A program made the translations under genes and the position numbers. DNA of 64,000 bases from Tricholoma matsutake (taxonomy: Eukaryota > Basidiomycota > Agaricomycetes > Agaricales > Tricholomataceae). Each line of letters begins with the position of its first letter. Positions within the stretch are counted from its first letter, which is position 1. The notes under the pieces are model-generated. The model was not told the origin of the DNA. It worked only from the letters and a program-made list of their open reading frames with translations, and did not search any database. The stretch covers positions 10,230,001 through 10,294,000 of the forward strand of contig AP026541.1 in assembly GCA_026075535.2 (NCBI GenBank), read 5' to 3'. Positions 33,420-46,032 of this stretch are shown here, piece after piece.

Positions 33420-35670
33420 GGCTCTTGGAACTAATTTGTAGACTTGCATGTCTTTTAAGGACTTGAGTTTCTCGTGGTAGCCTTCCTCCCAGCACTTAGA
33501 GTCTGCCAAATCCTGGGCTTCCTCCCAGGTATGTGGGTCATCTTCGAATTGTAGTGATCCGGGATCTATATCAGACATCTCTGAAATCAATGTGTGTAAT
33601 TGATGTGCCTGATCGCCAAGTGTAGGGTCCTCAATCAATTGCAGATCGGCTCGATCATGATCAACGGGTGTAGGTGTGATGATGTCATAGAGCCCTTCCA
33701 AGATTTGCTTCCATTCCATACATTGCTCCTTTATACACTCTGCGGATTCTTGTGAATCATGGATAGCTTGACCTAGTCTAGTAGTGGCTGGGCCTCCATT
33801 TGAATGTTTATCAGTAGGAATTGGCACTCTGGGGGATCTGCGTGGTTCTGAGGCTCCTGGCTCAGGAGTGTCTGTTGCAACAGGCTCATCTATGGGTAAG
33901 TCATCAACAGGTCCTGTGTTGGGTACAGTGATGTCATCATCATGGATGTTGACAGGGATGAAAGTCGACCGAGGAGTTTCTTCTGTTTGACCCAGTGCAT
34001 CATGCAGTGCAGGCGACGGTACATGGCCATTATGGCTTTTGACAAAACTGACATGGTATGAGCTATATACCTTGCCAGTTTTCTGATCATAACAGCAATA
34101 TGCTTTTGATTTGAGCTCATAGCTGATGAGTACACATTCAATTGAGCATTCATAGATTTTTGGGTTGTTTCTGTTCTGGATAAAAATGTATGCTTTACAA
34201 CCAATCTCCCTCATGTAAGAGTAATCAGGTTGCCATTTGTGCCATTTCTCCCAAGGGGTAGAGCCTTTTAGTGAACTTGTTGTAGTCTTGGCATGGAGGA
34301 GACAAGCCATTAAGTAAAGTTCATCCCAAAGATAAGGCGGTAAGTTTGCATAAATGTGCATGGTGTGCACCTTCCCCATTAGCATCCTGTGCATACACTC
34401 AACATGACCAATGTGAGCTGAGGTATAAGGTGCAGTGAATTTATGATCAGTTCCTCTCGCCTTTAGCCAGGCTTTGACTTCGTGTGACCTGAGTTCACCA
34501 TTGTCTGTGATATATGTCCCCACTTGCAGGCCAGTCTCCTTTTCTTGTGCTAGCTCCCATGCCTTGAGTTCAGGAAATGTGTCATCCTTATGCTTAAGTG
34601 GTATGGACCATGGGTGTGAGGTACAATCATCCACGATGTTCATGATGTATAAATTCCCAGAATGTGACTTTACATCATGCAGTCCCGAAAGATCTACCCA
34701 AACTTTTTCCAATTTCCATGTAGCCCTATGTCCTTCCCCCTCTGTGCGCTTCTTAGGAACAGGTGAATGGGTCTGTTTTCCAAGGATGCAAGATTCACAT
34801 TTAGGAGGTTTAAAGGAGGATTGTGCAGGCATACTGGCAATTGTCCCTTTTTGTGCCATGTCTTGCAAAGCTTGATAGTTCATGTGCCCTAGACGACAAT
34901 GCCAGGTGATAATGTTAGGGGCTGAGTAGGCAGAGTGTAGTAAGAGAGAATAAAGTTTCTTGTTGGACAACAGGACACCTTGGGCTATGTGGGCACCAGT
35001 GGACTTATTTGTGATCCAGCACAATGACTCATCAAAATGCGCTACAGCATTCGAATCCTTTGTAAATGAGCTAACTGAGATCAAGCGCACCACCACATTT
35101 GGAACATAGAGTGCATCACATAAAATGATTGATATGCCTCAGGCAACGCAGAGTTTGATATTTCCCATGCCGATCACAGAGATAGAAGAACCCCTGATGC
35201 CTCGAACTGATCGTGGGGTAATAGCATGAAGTGTGATGAAATCTGATTGATCGGGAGAAATATGGATGGTGGCTCCAGTGTTGACATAAAATGGGTGGTC
35301 GTGGATGGAGATGGGAGTGCGTTGGGCTTGGTTGAGTGGGGTGACTGTAAAAGTGTCCACAGTTACTGGTATAGAATTATTGGTCCAATTGACCAAGGTA
35401 CAAAACTCCTCCTCAGTCGCAAACCAACCTTCATACTCAACCCCCTCAATAGTCGCATGAGGAAGGGGGTCGCTAGCCATACCAGCAAATTCTCCCAGAA
35501 TTGTCTCAGCCATGTTCAAAGCAGCAGAATCAATCATGACAGTGAATGCACGACCGGTGTTGTCCTTCACGGTAATGGGGACCTTTGTGGTAGACTTGGG
35601 AGCTCCAGCATTGGACATCTGTTTGTCATACACCTGCTTCCTTGCCACTTTTGATTCCTCAGTTGTACTT
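33420..35670 (-). pseudogene. Copia-2 pol, protease and integrase segment
   Basis: Protease with YVNTGATIHISP (DTG changed to NTG, a G-to-A change). Integrase zinc region (HCRLGHMNYQALQ, CESCILGKQ) and core (VWVDLSG, YITDNGELRSHE) follow, then an acidic linker and the start of the RT at KLVPRANIS, where element C is inserted. A TGA near 35139 replaces an Arg codon kept in Copia-1. Confidence 0.82.
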
Positions 35671-36464
35671 CCTTCCATACCACTGCCTTTTGAGATACAA
35701 TACTCTTTAGTGTGCTGGGGGCATTTACAGTTGCTGCAGATCATAGTCCCAACTCCTGGGAGGCCTGGCCAGTTTGGAGGTCACAGCTAGAGCAAGGGAA
35801 GGGGAAGTATCGGCACGTTGGTCATTGTCCTGGAGAGACTGTTCATTTTCCAAAAAAAAAAGCAAATATTCTTGGATGTGTATGGTGCAGACAGCGTGGA
35901 TGTAGCAATATCATGGGAAATAATGGAACATGCATGAGGAAAATGTGAACCGAGGGAATTCAAAAGCACGATACAGCATAAGAGGTCAGAGGTAATATCT
36001 CCCATAGCAAACACACACTCAATAAGCGTGCAGATCCGTTCAGCCATTTTGGGGAGGGGTGTATTCAGCATGCACTGGATAGCGAGTGCTTGCTGTAATA
36101 AAGTGACTTGCCTAACTGGTCCTTCCTTCTGATGACGGTTCCACAGGGTCTCCCAGTTCATTTTCACAGATTTCAAAGAATCTAAGAAAGAGCATTCAGA
36201 CAACACTACCCCAGAGGCAATGAAAGTGTATGCAAGGTGGGAATTAGCCTTCCAATTAGATAGAGCATGGGGTTTGTTAGAGGTGGGCTCTGGTACTTCA
36301 CCAGTGACATATTCAAACAGTCCATTGAGGGACAAAGCAATGCTGATATCCTCCTTCCATTCTTTGTAGTTGGATTTAAGTTTATCAAGCTTGTCCCCGG
36401 AGTATTGAGTGGAAAGCCATATAAGGGAAATGGATGGGGGGTGAGGTTTGGTGGGTGCAGTCAT
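35671..36464 (-). pseudogene. Copia-2 gag
   Basis: It starts at MTAPTKPHPPSISLIW (36464), where Copia-1 has a stop for that Trp. A frameshift in an A-run at about 35858-35867 breaks it before the zinc knuckle CSNCKCPQHTKEYC (about 35700-35740). Confidence 0.78.
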
Positions 36465-36670
36465 TCTGGCAAGCAAAAAAAAAGACAAAGATGAGATGGT
36501 AGGTAAGAGGAAGTTTTGACTTGAGCAGGGGACAAAGGGATCTAACACATGCAGTACGGCGCATGCTGATAAGATATTGATTGAACAATTGATCAAAGAA
36601 ACATGTGACAAGGCACAGAGTGGTCAAGTGGCTAGGCAAGATATCTATCCTCACTACGCATAACAGAAGT

Positions 36671-36681
36671 GGCCCATAACC
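36671..36681 (-). promoter_or_regulatory. Copia-2 primer-binding site, half-tRNA type
   Basis: GGTTATGGGCC on the minus strand abuts the 5' LTR and matches the initiator methionine tRNA anticodon arm, as in Copia-1. Confidence 0.75.
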
Positions 36682-36964
36682 TATAGAAATCCAACCTAGA
36701 TAATACATGAATAAGCTATAAATAGTACAGTAAGTAATCTGATCAAAGTAAGCGCTAGCAAATCTACTCACCTCAGTCTGTGTATAACGGACTGAGGTGT
36801 CTATGTCTATCTGGTCGAATATATATATACCATGAGTATGACAATGGAAAATATGATAAAGAGACTATTAGAAAGGAATATGGACAAGGGGAAATACACA
36901 TCATTTTGTGTGCTATAATTAGCATGCCACATCAAAGGGCGCATTCATGGTGTAGATCTCAACA
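36682..36964 (-). repeat. Copia-2 5' LTR
   Basis: 283 bp with the same ends as the 3' LTR. The TSD TTTGT follows at 36965-36969. Confidence 0.88.
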
Positions 36965-36984
36965 TTTGTTTTATTAAATAATTG

Positions 36985-37290
36985 GGCTCAGACAGTCCAA
37001 GCATAGTCCTACTAGTCCAAGTTGGTTTCTAGTAGTCTGAGATTCCTACTCAATATCCTATAGCTGATCAGAATTCCTATGGAATTCCCATATTCTGAGT
37101 TTTCCAACTCAGAATGGACTAGGACTAGACTCAGACTGGACTCAGACCAAATGGCAGGAGTGCAACCCAAATTCCTGATCAGCTAGTCTGAGTTTAGTCC
37201 AACTAAATTCCTAGGACTCCGACTCAGAAAACTTGGAGTTCGATCAGATTGGACATGGAATAGGTGGGGGAGTGTAATGTGCTCAGACAG
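36985..37290. repeat. AGTCC-rich dispersed repeat
   Basis: The right part (CTTGGAGTTCGATC...AATAGGTGGGGGAGTG) is an inverted match to 18712 onward. GCTCAGACAGT occurs at both edges (about 36987 and 37281), which may be a target duplication or a terminal repeat. Family not recognised. Confidence 0.35.
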
Positions 37291-37294
37291 TTAT

Positions 37295-37668
37295 CAGGGT
37301 TGTTTGTGGTTGGCATTTTTGGTTCATTTCTCACTCATTTGTCAATCATTTTCTATTTCATTTTGATTCCATTTTTCTCAAGAATGGAACTGAGAATGAA
37401 TGTAAAATGAATGTAAAATGGAACCCTACCCTTGCTTTTGTAAAAAGGGAACCAAAAAATGATCATTTTTCATCTTTTTGGCACTGTGCCTGGCAAGAAA
37501 AATGCATTTTTGCTCCATTTTTCTAAAATTTCCTTCCCAGGGTGTTCACAGTAACCATTTTTCATGTCATTTTCCATTCCATTTTTTGTTCCCTTTTGTT
37601 TGTTCCTCTGACAAATACACAAAAATGAGCCAAAAATGGCCCAAGAATGGCTACCATGAACAACCCTA
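37295..37668. mobile_element. hAT-like MITE (about 374 bp)
   Basis: Inverted ends CAGGGTTGTTTGTGGTTGGC and TAGGGTTGTTCATGGTAGCC continue as imperfect arms rich in CATTTTT. Flanking octamers match only partly (GTTAT versus ATTAT), so the duplication is eroded. Non-coding. Confidence 0.6.
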
Positions 37669-38690
37669 ATGAATTATATTGGAAATGTTTAAAATAAACA
37701 GGTGACAGGCCTGCATATTTTATTGCAGCCTGTTTGAAAACAACACATCTGGAACTGTGTATTCTACACAGGATTAAGAAATCAATGGTTTCTTCAAACC
37801 ACCAAAAAAAAACATCTCATGTGATTCATCCAAAAATTTGCCAAGTATCACACAGTGTGACCTGCATTTCCACCAATTTCTGGGGGGAGCTTACTGTATG
37901 TTTTGAAGAGACATCGGCTGGCCACTGACAGCTCAATATTTTGAGCACATTTCAGCTGTGTTGCACTTATTGCAGGACCTCAGCAGTTGTCTATATGAAA
38001 ACTACACAAAACTCTTCAACTTTTTTTGACTTTATAAAGCCAGAAAGTTTTATGTAGTTTTCCTGATGCAATGGATTCTTATTCTATTTTTACAGATCTA
38101 CAATGGCTGGGATGGATGCATATCCCTGCTGTTCTCATGGGTTATCATGATCACTCTAGACAGCTGCTGTGCACGGAATTTTTTTTTTCAAGCAAAGTTT
38201 GCCGCAGGCGTCGATAATGCGAGCCATGAAGTTTCAAAGGCATTGGCACCCCAGCACCCAACACCGGCAACACCCAGTAAATTATTGGTATACTACTAAA
38301 AGCAAGGGGGCACCAGCATTGGAAAAAAACATGTGGTGTCGATTTTATTTTAAGGCCAGTTGAGCTGAACTGACTAACTATGTAATCAGGCACATTTCAT
38401 CAGTAATCATGGATTTCGAGGTTTCTAAGTTTTTCAGCCCAAAAAACCAGCGAAAACCATTGAAAACCATGGAACTTGGGAACTTGGGAACCTATGTCCC
38501 TTCTCCCAAAACCTCACAAGTTTGTACAATACAAAACCTATGAAACCTACAAAACCTACAAAAACTGAGAGAAAATTACTTAAGGACTGTATATGCTGAT
38601 TACTGCAGTGGTTCTAGCATTAAAAAGGAATATTTTAGTCTGAGCGAGAGAAGTGTATTCTAGTGGAAGGGTATGCGACATTGAAAAGAA
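37669..38690. other. No supported gene
   Basis: Low-complexity and decayed sequence with short GGAACTTGGGAACTTGG and AACCTACAAAACCTAC repeats near 38470-38560. One open stretch around 38100-38300 has no recognisable domain. Confidence 0.4.
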
Positions 38691-38699
38691 GAGGGTTTC

Positions 38700-41159
38700 A
38701 AGGTTTAGCAGGGCTAGATGAGACATACATGCTGACATGGAAAGCTGATATCATTGATGGGTCCTCTTGCAACACATTGCCATCTGCACCCAAGTTCTTG
38801 TCCTCGTCGGCACCTGAGAACTGTAAAATAGTTGACCAGCACTCTTCCTTCACTTTGTCGATGTTGTTGAAGAAGTCTTTGAGTGGTTTCATGCAATTAT
38901 CAAGATTAAATTGAGGAGGCTTTGCAAAGGTGCCTTTCATATGTGCAGAAAAAGCATGTTCAACCTTCAAAGAAGTCAGCTCCAGAAAATACAACAGAAG
39001 TGAAAATGAACATATGGCAACTAAGATCAATGCATAAAGACCTTTAGGTGGGCTCTTTCAACTGATTGCAGGGCTAAGGGCCGAGTTTGTGGCATACTTG
39101 AGATATTGTTGGGCAATTGGGGCTATGAACTGGGATTCCAGGAAGCCTCCTGGAGCCTGCAGTCATATAAGTTCACCAAATAAACTAGTTGGTTGGATGA
39201 GCGTACCTTATATTCTGGATCTGACTTATTTAAACCCTTCCACTCCTTTGGGGTAGGCACTTTGTAGTATGCTGGCCCACCAGTTCGCAAGGCCCACCAA
39301 ACATATTGACAAATTTCTGCTGGCTGATTGGTGAATTTAGATCCTTCGAAGAATTTCTCGATGAGTTTGAGAACATTGCTTGCCAATAATGACTTTCTGG
39401 ACTTGATGTGGTTGTAGGCCTGGAAAAGGTTGGAGTCAGAAGGCAAGGAACGGCAAATTTGACATACTGCAATGGTGACAGTGTCATTAAGCGACAAGGC
39501 AAAATCAACGTTGACAAAGGAGGCATTGAAAGTGGCTTGTACGATTGCAAGGAATTCCTGTGAGTCAGACCTGAAGTGTTTGAAGGGCATGCAGGATGTA
39601 TATAGAGCATGATTCAGTGAAGGAAGGAAGACGTGTGCCCATCATCGGTCCTTAACAAAGTTTTCAGAGGTGTTCCTGGCACTGTTCCCACTTGACCCAG
39701 CTGGTGGCTGATTGGCAGGAGCAATGGTCTTTGCTTGATGGCCGGTCCCCTGCATAGTTTTTGTATCCTTAGCCTAGGTCATTTCCCACTTTCTTGTTGT
39801 ACCTCGCTGACCTCTTGATGTCTTGTCAGCTCATTTGGATTCAGGAAGAAGCTAACGAAGACAAGAAGGCACCTGTCAAGGAGACTCAGAAGGCAAAGGT
39901 GTGGAATTTCACTGACTTTGCTTGCCTCAAAAATACCATATGTTACACCATTTTCACAAGAATAATCTCGCTTGAGGTCGACATCTTTGACTACTTGAGT
40001 GCAAAGCTCAGACTGAGGAGCTTGGGTGCAAGGGAAGGAAGGGCAAGTGGAAGATGCATCCTTGTCGTTTGAACCTCCGCTCTGAAAGGGGTCAAGCATC
40101 CCTTTGACCTTCTTCACTTTCAAGTCCTTGTGCAAGCCCAAACATTCGTACTTTTATGGTTCGGCATCCAAAGTAGGAAATCTGCTTAATATGGAACAAA
40201 TTGTCAGAAGATCAATCGGATCAAATCATCACAGGTACCTAAGGTCGGTGGGTTTTGTTCCCTTGCTTTTCCGACCATCATCCTGCACATGCATCAATTG
40301 CACCATGTCCTCGATGTCCTTCTGTAGCATCACTTTCACTTTCTTTCTCCCCTTTTTTGCCTAACAGTCCAGTCAGTCTCTTATCTCAGCCCCAGCTAGT
40401 GTTATGTGAACTTACCATGGTGTTTTGAACAGGTTCTAGCTCCTCGTCCTCACCCTCTGACAAATTTGGGATATCATCGACATCCCTAAAGTCAAATGAC
40501 TCTTCATCCCCGCTATCAACCTCAAGCTCTATGTGTTGACGTTTACGAAGGGCTACAGAGAGACGCTGTGGGTTGTCCTCATCCATCATGTCATCATGAA
40601 TGTCCTCTGATACATTCACTTCAGCAAGAAGACATTTTATTGCCTCCAACTCCTGAATCTTCTTCTCGATGGCCCTCTTCTTTGCCTCTCGCTCAGCCTC
40701 AACTTCCTGTGAACTGCATTGGGTTGGCTTCTTTGGAGCAGGGTTGACATTACATCCTTTGCAATCTGGGAGTGCATCTCGAGGAGTAGCGCCAGCAGCT
40801 CAACACAATGGAGCAGTGTTCCCAGGCTGCACTAATGACTCGATGCTGGTGTCATCTGCCTTCTTGCACTTGGAAGCTGGTTGAGTGTCCACCTCAGTGG
40901 CTGCCTTCCGAACGTGTTTGGCTGGTACGGCTTTTGTTGTTGCTGGTTCTGCAATGGGTCCATCAGCAACTGTGATTTTTTTTGGACGGCCTCAACCTCT
41001 GCATGGAGGCTCGGGTTCAGTTGTGGGTTGGGGTTCTGGGTGGTATGTTGCTTCTTCCTTGTCATTTGTGTTTTCTTTCTCTATCTGACTTCGTTTTTTA
41101 GACTTAGCTCTGTTGTTGGTCTTGCCGGAGTCTGTTGCCTGTGTTTTAGCCATGAGGAC
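38700..41159 (-). pseudogene. Broken gene of a repeated agaricomycete family (DUF6532-like), divergent to Plavaka
   Basis: From ATG 41159 (MAKTQATDSGKTNNRAK) it has a Lys/Pro-rich N terminus with an AT-hook-like GRPKK, a coiled segment (EAEREAKKRAIEKKIQELEA) and an acidic stretch. The C-terminal globular part has PFKHFRSDSQEFLAIVQATF, QYVWWALRTGGPAYYKVPTP and VEHAFSAHMKGTF. I associate that pattern with DUF6532-type proteins found in many copies in Agaricomycetes. Seven or so stops interrupt it, nearly all TGA, with some at expected Trp or Arg codons. It is transcribed away from Plavaka with only about 150 bp between the starts. The family name comes from memory of the pattern, without a search. 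Confidence 0.5.
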
Positions 41160-44100
41160 AGTGATAGAATGCTGAATGTAGAGGTAGTGTGCAGAATGGA
41201 TAGGTGATGATGTGTCAAAAGCTACACAGCCATCTGAGTGGTTGAGCAATAGAATGATCTGGAAAGTTCTCAAAGTTGGCTGATTTTAGTGTCTGATTAT
41301 AGCATCCCTTGTTTGGTTTTCCCCAAAGGTTTGCACCATTTTCCACCTCCCCAAAGTCAGGACTTGCCTTGCTCTGCAATTCTCATATGCCTTTCTATGA
41401 CTCCTCAATATGTGGGCAGACTTGCCGCTCTTGTGGTGGACTTTCTTGTCATACAGATACTAAGCATCCTCCCTTCTTGACTCCAGCTGAATCTGCACAG
41501 CATAAAATTATCCACCACCCTTTTCTCGATGGTAAATTCACACATAAATTCATCTTGAAATACACCTGACACCTTTTGTTATCAGCATGACCTTGCGATC
41601 AGGATGGAAACTTCCTGAAGAAACCCGATCACCAACCTTTGCCAGCTGAGCCTACTGATAATTCATCAAAGAACCCATGGGCACCTTTTCAGGATTGTCT
41701 TGAATTTGATTTGGCCTACTATCACTATGTTCGCCTGCAATCTTCCAAGTCCGACATTCTGAAAGGCCTTGATCTCTGGCGTGCCATGATTGTCAAGTAC
41801 TTGGCTGAGCACCCAACAGTTGAAGGTATTCCATGGCATAATGCTGATGAACTGTATGCGACAATTGATGCAATACAAACTGGTGACGCAGCATGGAGAA
41901 GCTACAAGTTTTCTTATAATGGACCAAAGCCACTTACGCCGCCGCAGTGGATGGTGGAAACATATGAACTCAACATGCGTGATGCATTACTTGTGCTTGA
42001 ACAGCAACTGGATACCTCTAACTTCAACAGCCAGATCAACTATGCCCCATATGAGGAATTCAACGGTCAAGGTGATTGCATCTATTCAAACCTTATGTCA
42101 GGAAAGTGGGCAAACAGTCAAGCAGTAAGTTTTTTTGGGTTTCATCAATCTTCAAAGTACTCACAATCCTATATCAATTTCTAGGATGAACTCACAAAAG
42201 ATCCATCTACACATGGCTGTATGTTTGTACCCATTGTTGCTGGAAGCGATAAAAAAACTGTTTCTGTGGTGACTGGTCATCAAGAATACCACCCCATTTA
42301 CATTTCACCTGGACCTATCTTGAATACTGCTTGCCATGGACATGGGAATGGGGTGCTTTCTGTTGCCTTCCTTCCAATACTGAAAGGTTGGTTGTTTCAC
42401 ATGTCTTACCTTTTTGTGTTCTTAATATTGATTCACCCTTCAGCCAGCAAGCACCAATGCAAGTGACCTGAATTTCAAAGGTTCTGCTGCCAACTCTACC
42501 ACCAATGTCTGGAGATTGTGTTCGAGCCCCTCAAGGTGTACACAGAGAAATACAAAGTTGTTAAATGTCCAGATGGACATTTCCGTTGTGTGATATTTGG
42601 CCTTGGCCCTTACATTGCTGACTACCCAGAGCAGGTTTGGCTTGCTGGGACAGTTTATGGTTGGTGTCCAAAGTACGTTATGTTCTCTCTGGCTTTTTGA
42701 AGCTGCAAGGCTCATCTTTTCCTAGATGTGATGCAAAGCCAGACCACCTCAATGGTCCCGGAAGTCATTGTCGCTCACACAAGAAGACAGACCTACTAAT
42801 TAAGAACTTTGACCCAGGTATTCTTTGGGATGACTTTGGGATCTGGAATGACATTGTGGTTTGTCTTTGTCTGTTAGTTTCAGCACTAAATAAGTGACTT
42901 AAACATATCTTAGCCCTTTACCCATGGATTTCCGAGAGCTGATATCCACAAACTCCTTGCTCCTGACCTTCTGCACCAACTGACCAAGGGCATCTTTAAA
43001 GACCATCTTGTAACATGGGTTGGTGAATATTTAAGTCACACACATGGTAAGGCACTTGCCTTGGAGATTATTGAAGACATTGACCATTGGTATGAATCTC
43101 CCTTCGAAAATCATTTTACAGCACTCTAATGAGATGTTTAGTATCTCTGCAGTTCCCCCTTACCCTGGCCTTCGCTGATTCCCTGATGGTCAAGATTATC
43201 ATCAGTGGACAGGTGATGATTCGAAAGCATTGATGAAGGTTTGTTCTATTCAAAAGCAGCACATTTAGAAAGACTTACATCATTTTAACAGGTAGATCTT
43301 GCAGCAGTTGCAGGTTGTTTACCATCATCCATGGTCCAGTGCATTGTGGCTTTCATGGATGCATGTTACATAGCCCGCCGCAATGCAATCACTGGTCTGG
43401 CTCTAGAACATTTTCGATTGTGTGTCGAGAAGTTTCATGCTCTTCAAAATATCTTCATTGTGGCAGGAGTCCGAGCTTCAATATCTCTTCCACATCAACA
43501 TGCTCTCCTCCACTACTTTTATTTGATTCATCTCTTTGGCTCTCCAAATGGGCTTTGCTCTTCAATTACTAAGTTGAAGCACATCAAAGCTGTGAAGGAG
43601 CCATGGCGTCAATTTAGCCAATACCGTGCTCTTATTCAAATGCTATGGACCCTTGTCCGAATGGACAAGATGGCTGCACTTCACCGTGAATTCACTCAAA
43701 TGGGCATGTTGGCTGGTACGACTTCATCCTACATGGAACAAATGAAGGCCAAGGACGAAGATGCAGCTGCTGAGTTGCCTGTGGATCACAACAATGGAAA
43801 TGATGATGATGATGATGGAGGTCCGTCATCAGGTACTCCATCTGGTGCTCTATCCGAAGTCAAGCTTGCAGCAAAGCCAGGTGTGTTCAAGTTCATCCAT
43901 ATATTAACTGCGGTCCACTGAATCATATTTTCCAGAACCTCACTATCCTCGGAATCTCCATGATCTCACTGAGTTTATCCATCAACCGAAGTTTCCCCTG
44001 GCCCTCTGCTGATTCCTTTTTACACTTAAACATCCTGATCAGCAACCACCTCTCAAACTTGAAGATCTACCATTGTTTGACAGTAAAATCAGGGTCTATC

Positions 44101-45343
44101 ACTCTGCTGTTGCAATCTACTATGCACCAAGTGATCTGTGTGGGGCTGGGGGCTTGTGTCGCGAACGCATTAGCTCAACTCCGTCTTTTCATGGCCATGA
44201 ACGCCGTGACACTGTTTTTGTTGTTCTTGATGAGTTGAAGCATGTGATGGAGGGTATGGAGGTTGGATGAGTTCTCCATTTCTTCTCATTCTGTTATTGA
44301 CAGCAAACTGTGTCATGTGCACTGATCAATTGGTTTGTGCATGGCGAAGAGCCCGATGGAGATACTGGCATGTGGACCGTGGAGCTAGAGCATGATAGGA
44401 GAGGGCAGCCGACTGTCCAAGTCATTGACATTGAAACCATTGCTTGAGGGGCTCATCTCTTGCCTGTTTATGGATCTTCACGTGTTCCTGAGGACTTTAG
44501 CCATCACAATGCTCTGGACAGCTTTAATTCCTTCTTTGTTAACCATTATTAGGGTTTTTCACAGGTATACCATGGGTACATTTTTCCATGACTGTAACCA
44601 TACCCATCAACACCTTAACCTTTGCGGGTACGGGTATAAACCCGTACCAAATATATACAGTGTCACCAGATAACCGCGGTACCGTTAGTACCCGCGGTGA
44701 TATTTTCAAAACACTACTACGAAATCCTACTACATGGGGTATATAGCTAAGCCACAGGGCCTGTATCACCATCCAGTGGGTCTTCATTCAAGTTAAGCAA
44801 AATAATTGACGGTGGCTTGGAGGTCGAGACTTTATCTATAACCAGTGATTAGCGGGTGAAGAAATGATTGTAAAAGTACATCAAATACCTGAGCCATCTA
44901 AGATGCTCGAAGATGAAGCCAAACGGATACTCCCAGCGATGGAAGAGACCTTGGAGGATAACGTCGACAGTGAAGTTCACGCTCACTTGAGTGGTCGGAC
45001 AACAGCAGTGACAGCCGCTGAGATTTTCTTGGTACCTTTCGTGGCAGAGGATTTGAGGGACTGGATAGATGAGGCGAGGATTTTATCACGCGTCTTCGCC
45101 ATGGCAGTTGAAGATAGGAGGTGGGTGTACAAGTGAACAGTTTGAGTACCCAGAGCGGACCTGCAAATCAATGATATATCAGCACGGCGGTTAAAATGGG
45201 GAAAGGCGAGGTAATTGTACCTGCATATGAATGTAAAGGGCGAATCTATGAGGTATCAGCTGTAAAAACGAGCAAAGGACCTGAGGATCCGACAAGCCAG
45301 ACATAAGGGCGCAGGAACAGTAAACGGCGCAGCAATAATAAGT

Positions 45344-45539
45344 GGCGCAGGAACGATAAACAGCGCAGGAACGATAAACAGCGCAGGAACGATAAACAGC
45401 GCAGGAACGATAAACAGCGCAGGAACGATAAACAGTGCAGGAATGATAAACAGTGCAGGAACGATAAACAGTGCAGGAACGATAAACAGCGCAGGAACGA
45501 TAAACAGCGCAGGAATGATAAACAGTGCAGGAACGATAC
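45344..45539. repeat. 18-bp minisatellite
   Basis: About 11 units of GCGCAGGAACGATAAACA with a few T/C changes. The period is a multiple of three, so a long repetitive frame opens on the minus strand (VPALFI repeats). That is an artefact of the repeat. A 39-bp segment containing GAGATCGGGAGAGTTGGC is duplicated at about 45533 and 45626. Confidence 0.88.
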
Positions 45540-46032
45540 AATTTTGCAGAGATCGGGAGAGTTGGCTGTAATAATAAGTGGCACAGGAACAATAAATGGT
45601 CCAGGAACAATAAACGGCGCAGGAACGATACAATTTTGCAGAGATCGGGAGAGTTGGCTGTATCCTTTCGAAGTTAGAATGAGCTTGGAGATAGATCATG
45701 GAAACTGAAGCCATCGTGTCATCCAAACCCCAGAGAGCCAGGCTGGGGTGGGAAGCACAGCATAGATGGTTGTCTAGGGAGTTTGTGAACGTAGACTGGA
45801 GAGGGGAGTCAGGATGAAACAGACGGAGAGGTGCGCCAGACCTGGACTGCCTTGAGGCTGATCACCTGTCGGAGTTTGTCAGATGATGCTGTCAACAACA
45901 AAAATGTGAAAATGTAAACCGAACTGGGCTGTAAATGGAAATACTGGGTGCCTGCAGTAACCCGTGGAATACCCGCAAACCGCGGGTACGGGTCAACGGT
46001 ACGTCGAGGTGCAGCAGAGTCCAACACCACAC

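Larger units (their letters stand above)
21828..36964 (-). mobile_element. Copia-2: Ty1/copia retrotransposon split by three insertions
   Basis: LTRs at 21828-22164 and 36682-36964 share TATAGAAATCCAACC and TCTCAACA ends. A perfect TSD TTTGT flanks them (21823-21827 and 36965-36969). On the minus strand come the half-tRNA primer site, gag with CCHC knuckle, protease, integrase, RT, RNase H and a purine-rich tract. Insertions are element C (31819-33411), the gypsy element (23659-31315) and a hAT MITE (22941-23429). Each sits between matching or transition-eroded duplications. Without them about 5.4 kb remains, a normal full-length copia. Same family as Copia-1 but better preserved. Confidence 0.93.

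Noticed and set aside
36985..37290. Complete transposon with GCTCAGACAGT target duplication
   Set aside because: The 11-bp repeat may be part of the element, since a related copy at about 18.7-18.9 kb has a similar sequence at its edge. Ends could not be defined.
45191..45726. Long minus-strand open frames with VPALFI or CLSFLH repeats
   Set aside because: They arise because the 18-bp minisatellite period is a multiple of three. There is no start context, domain or conservation.
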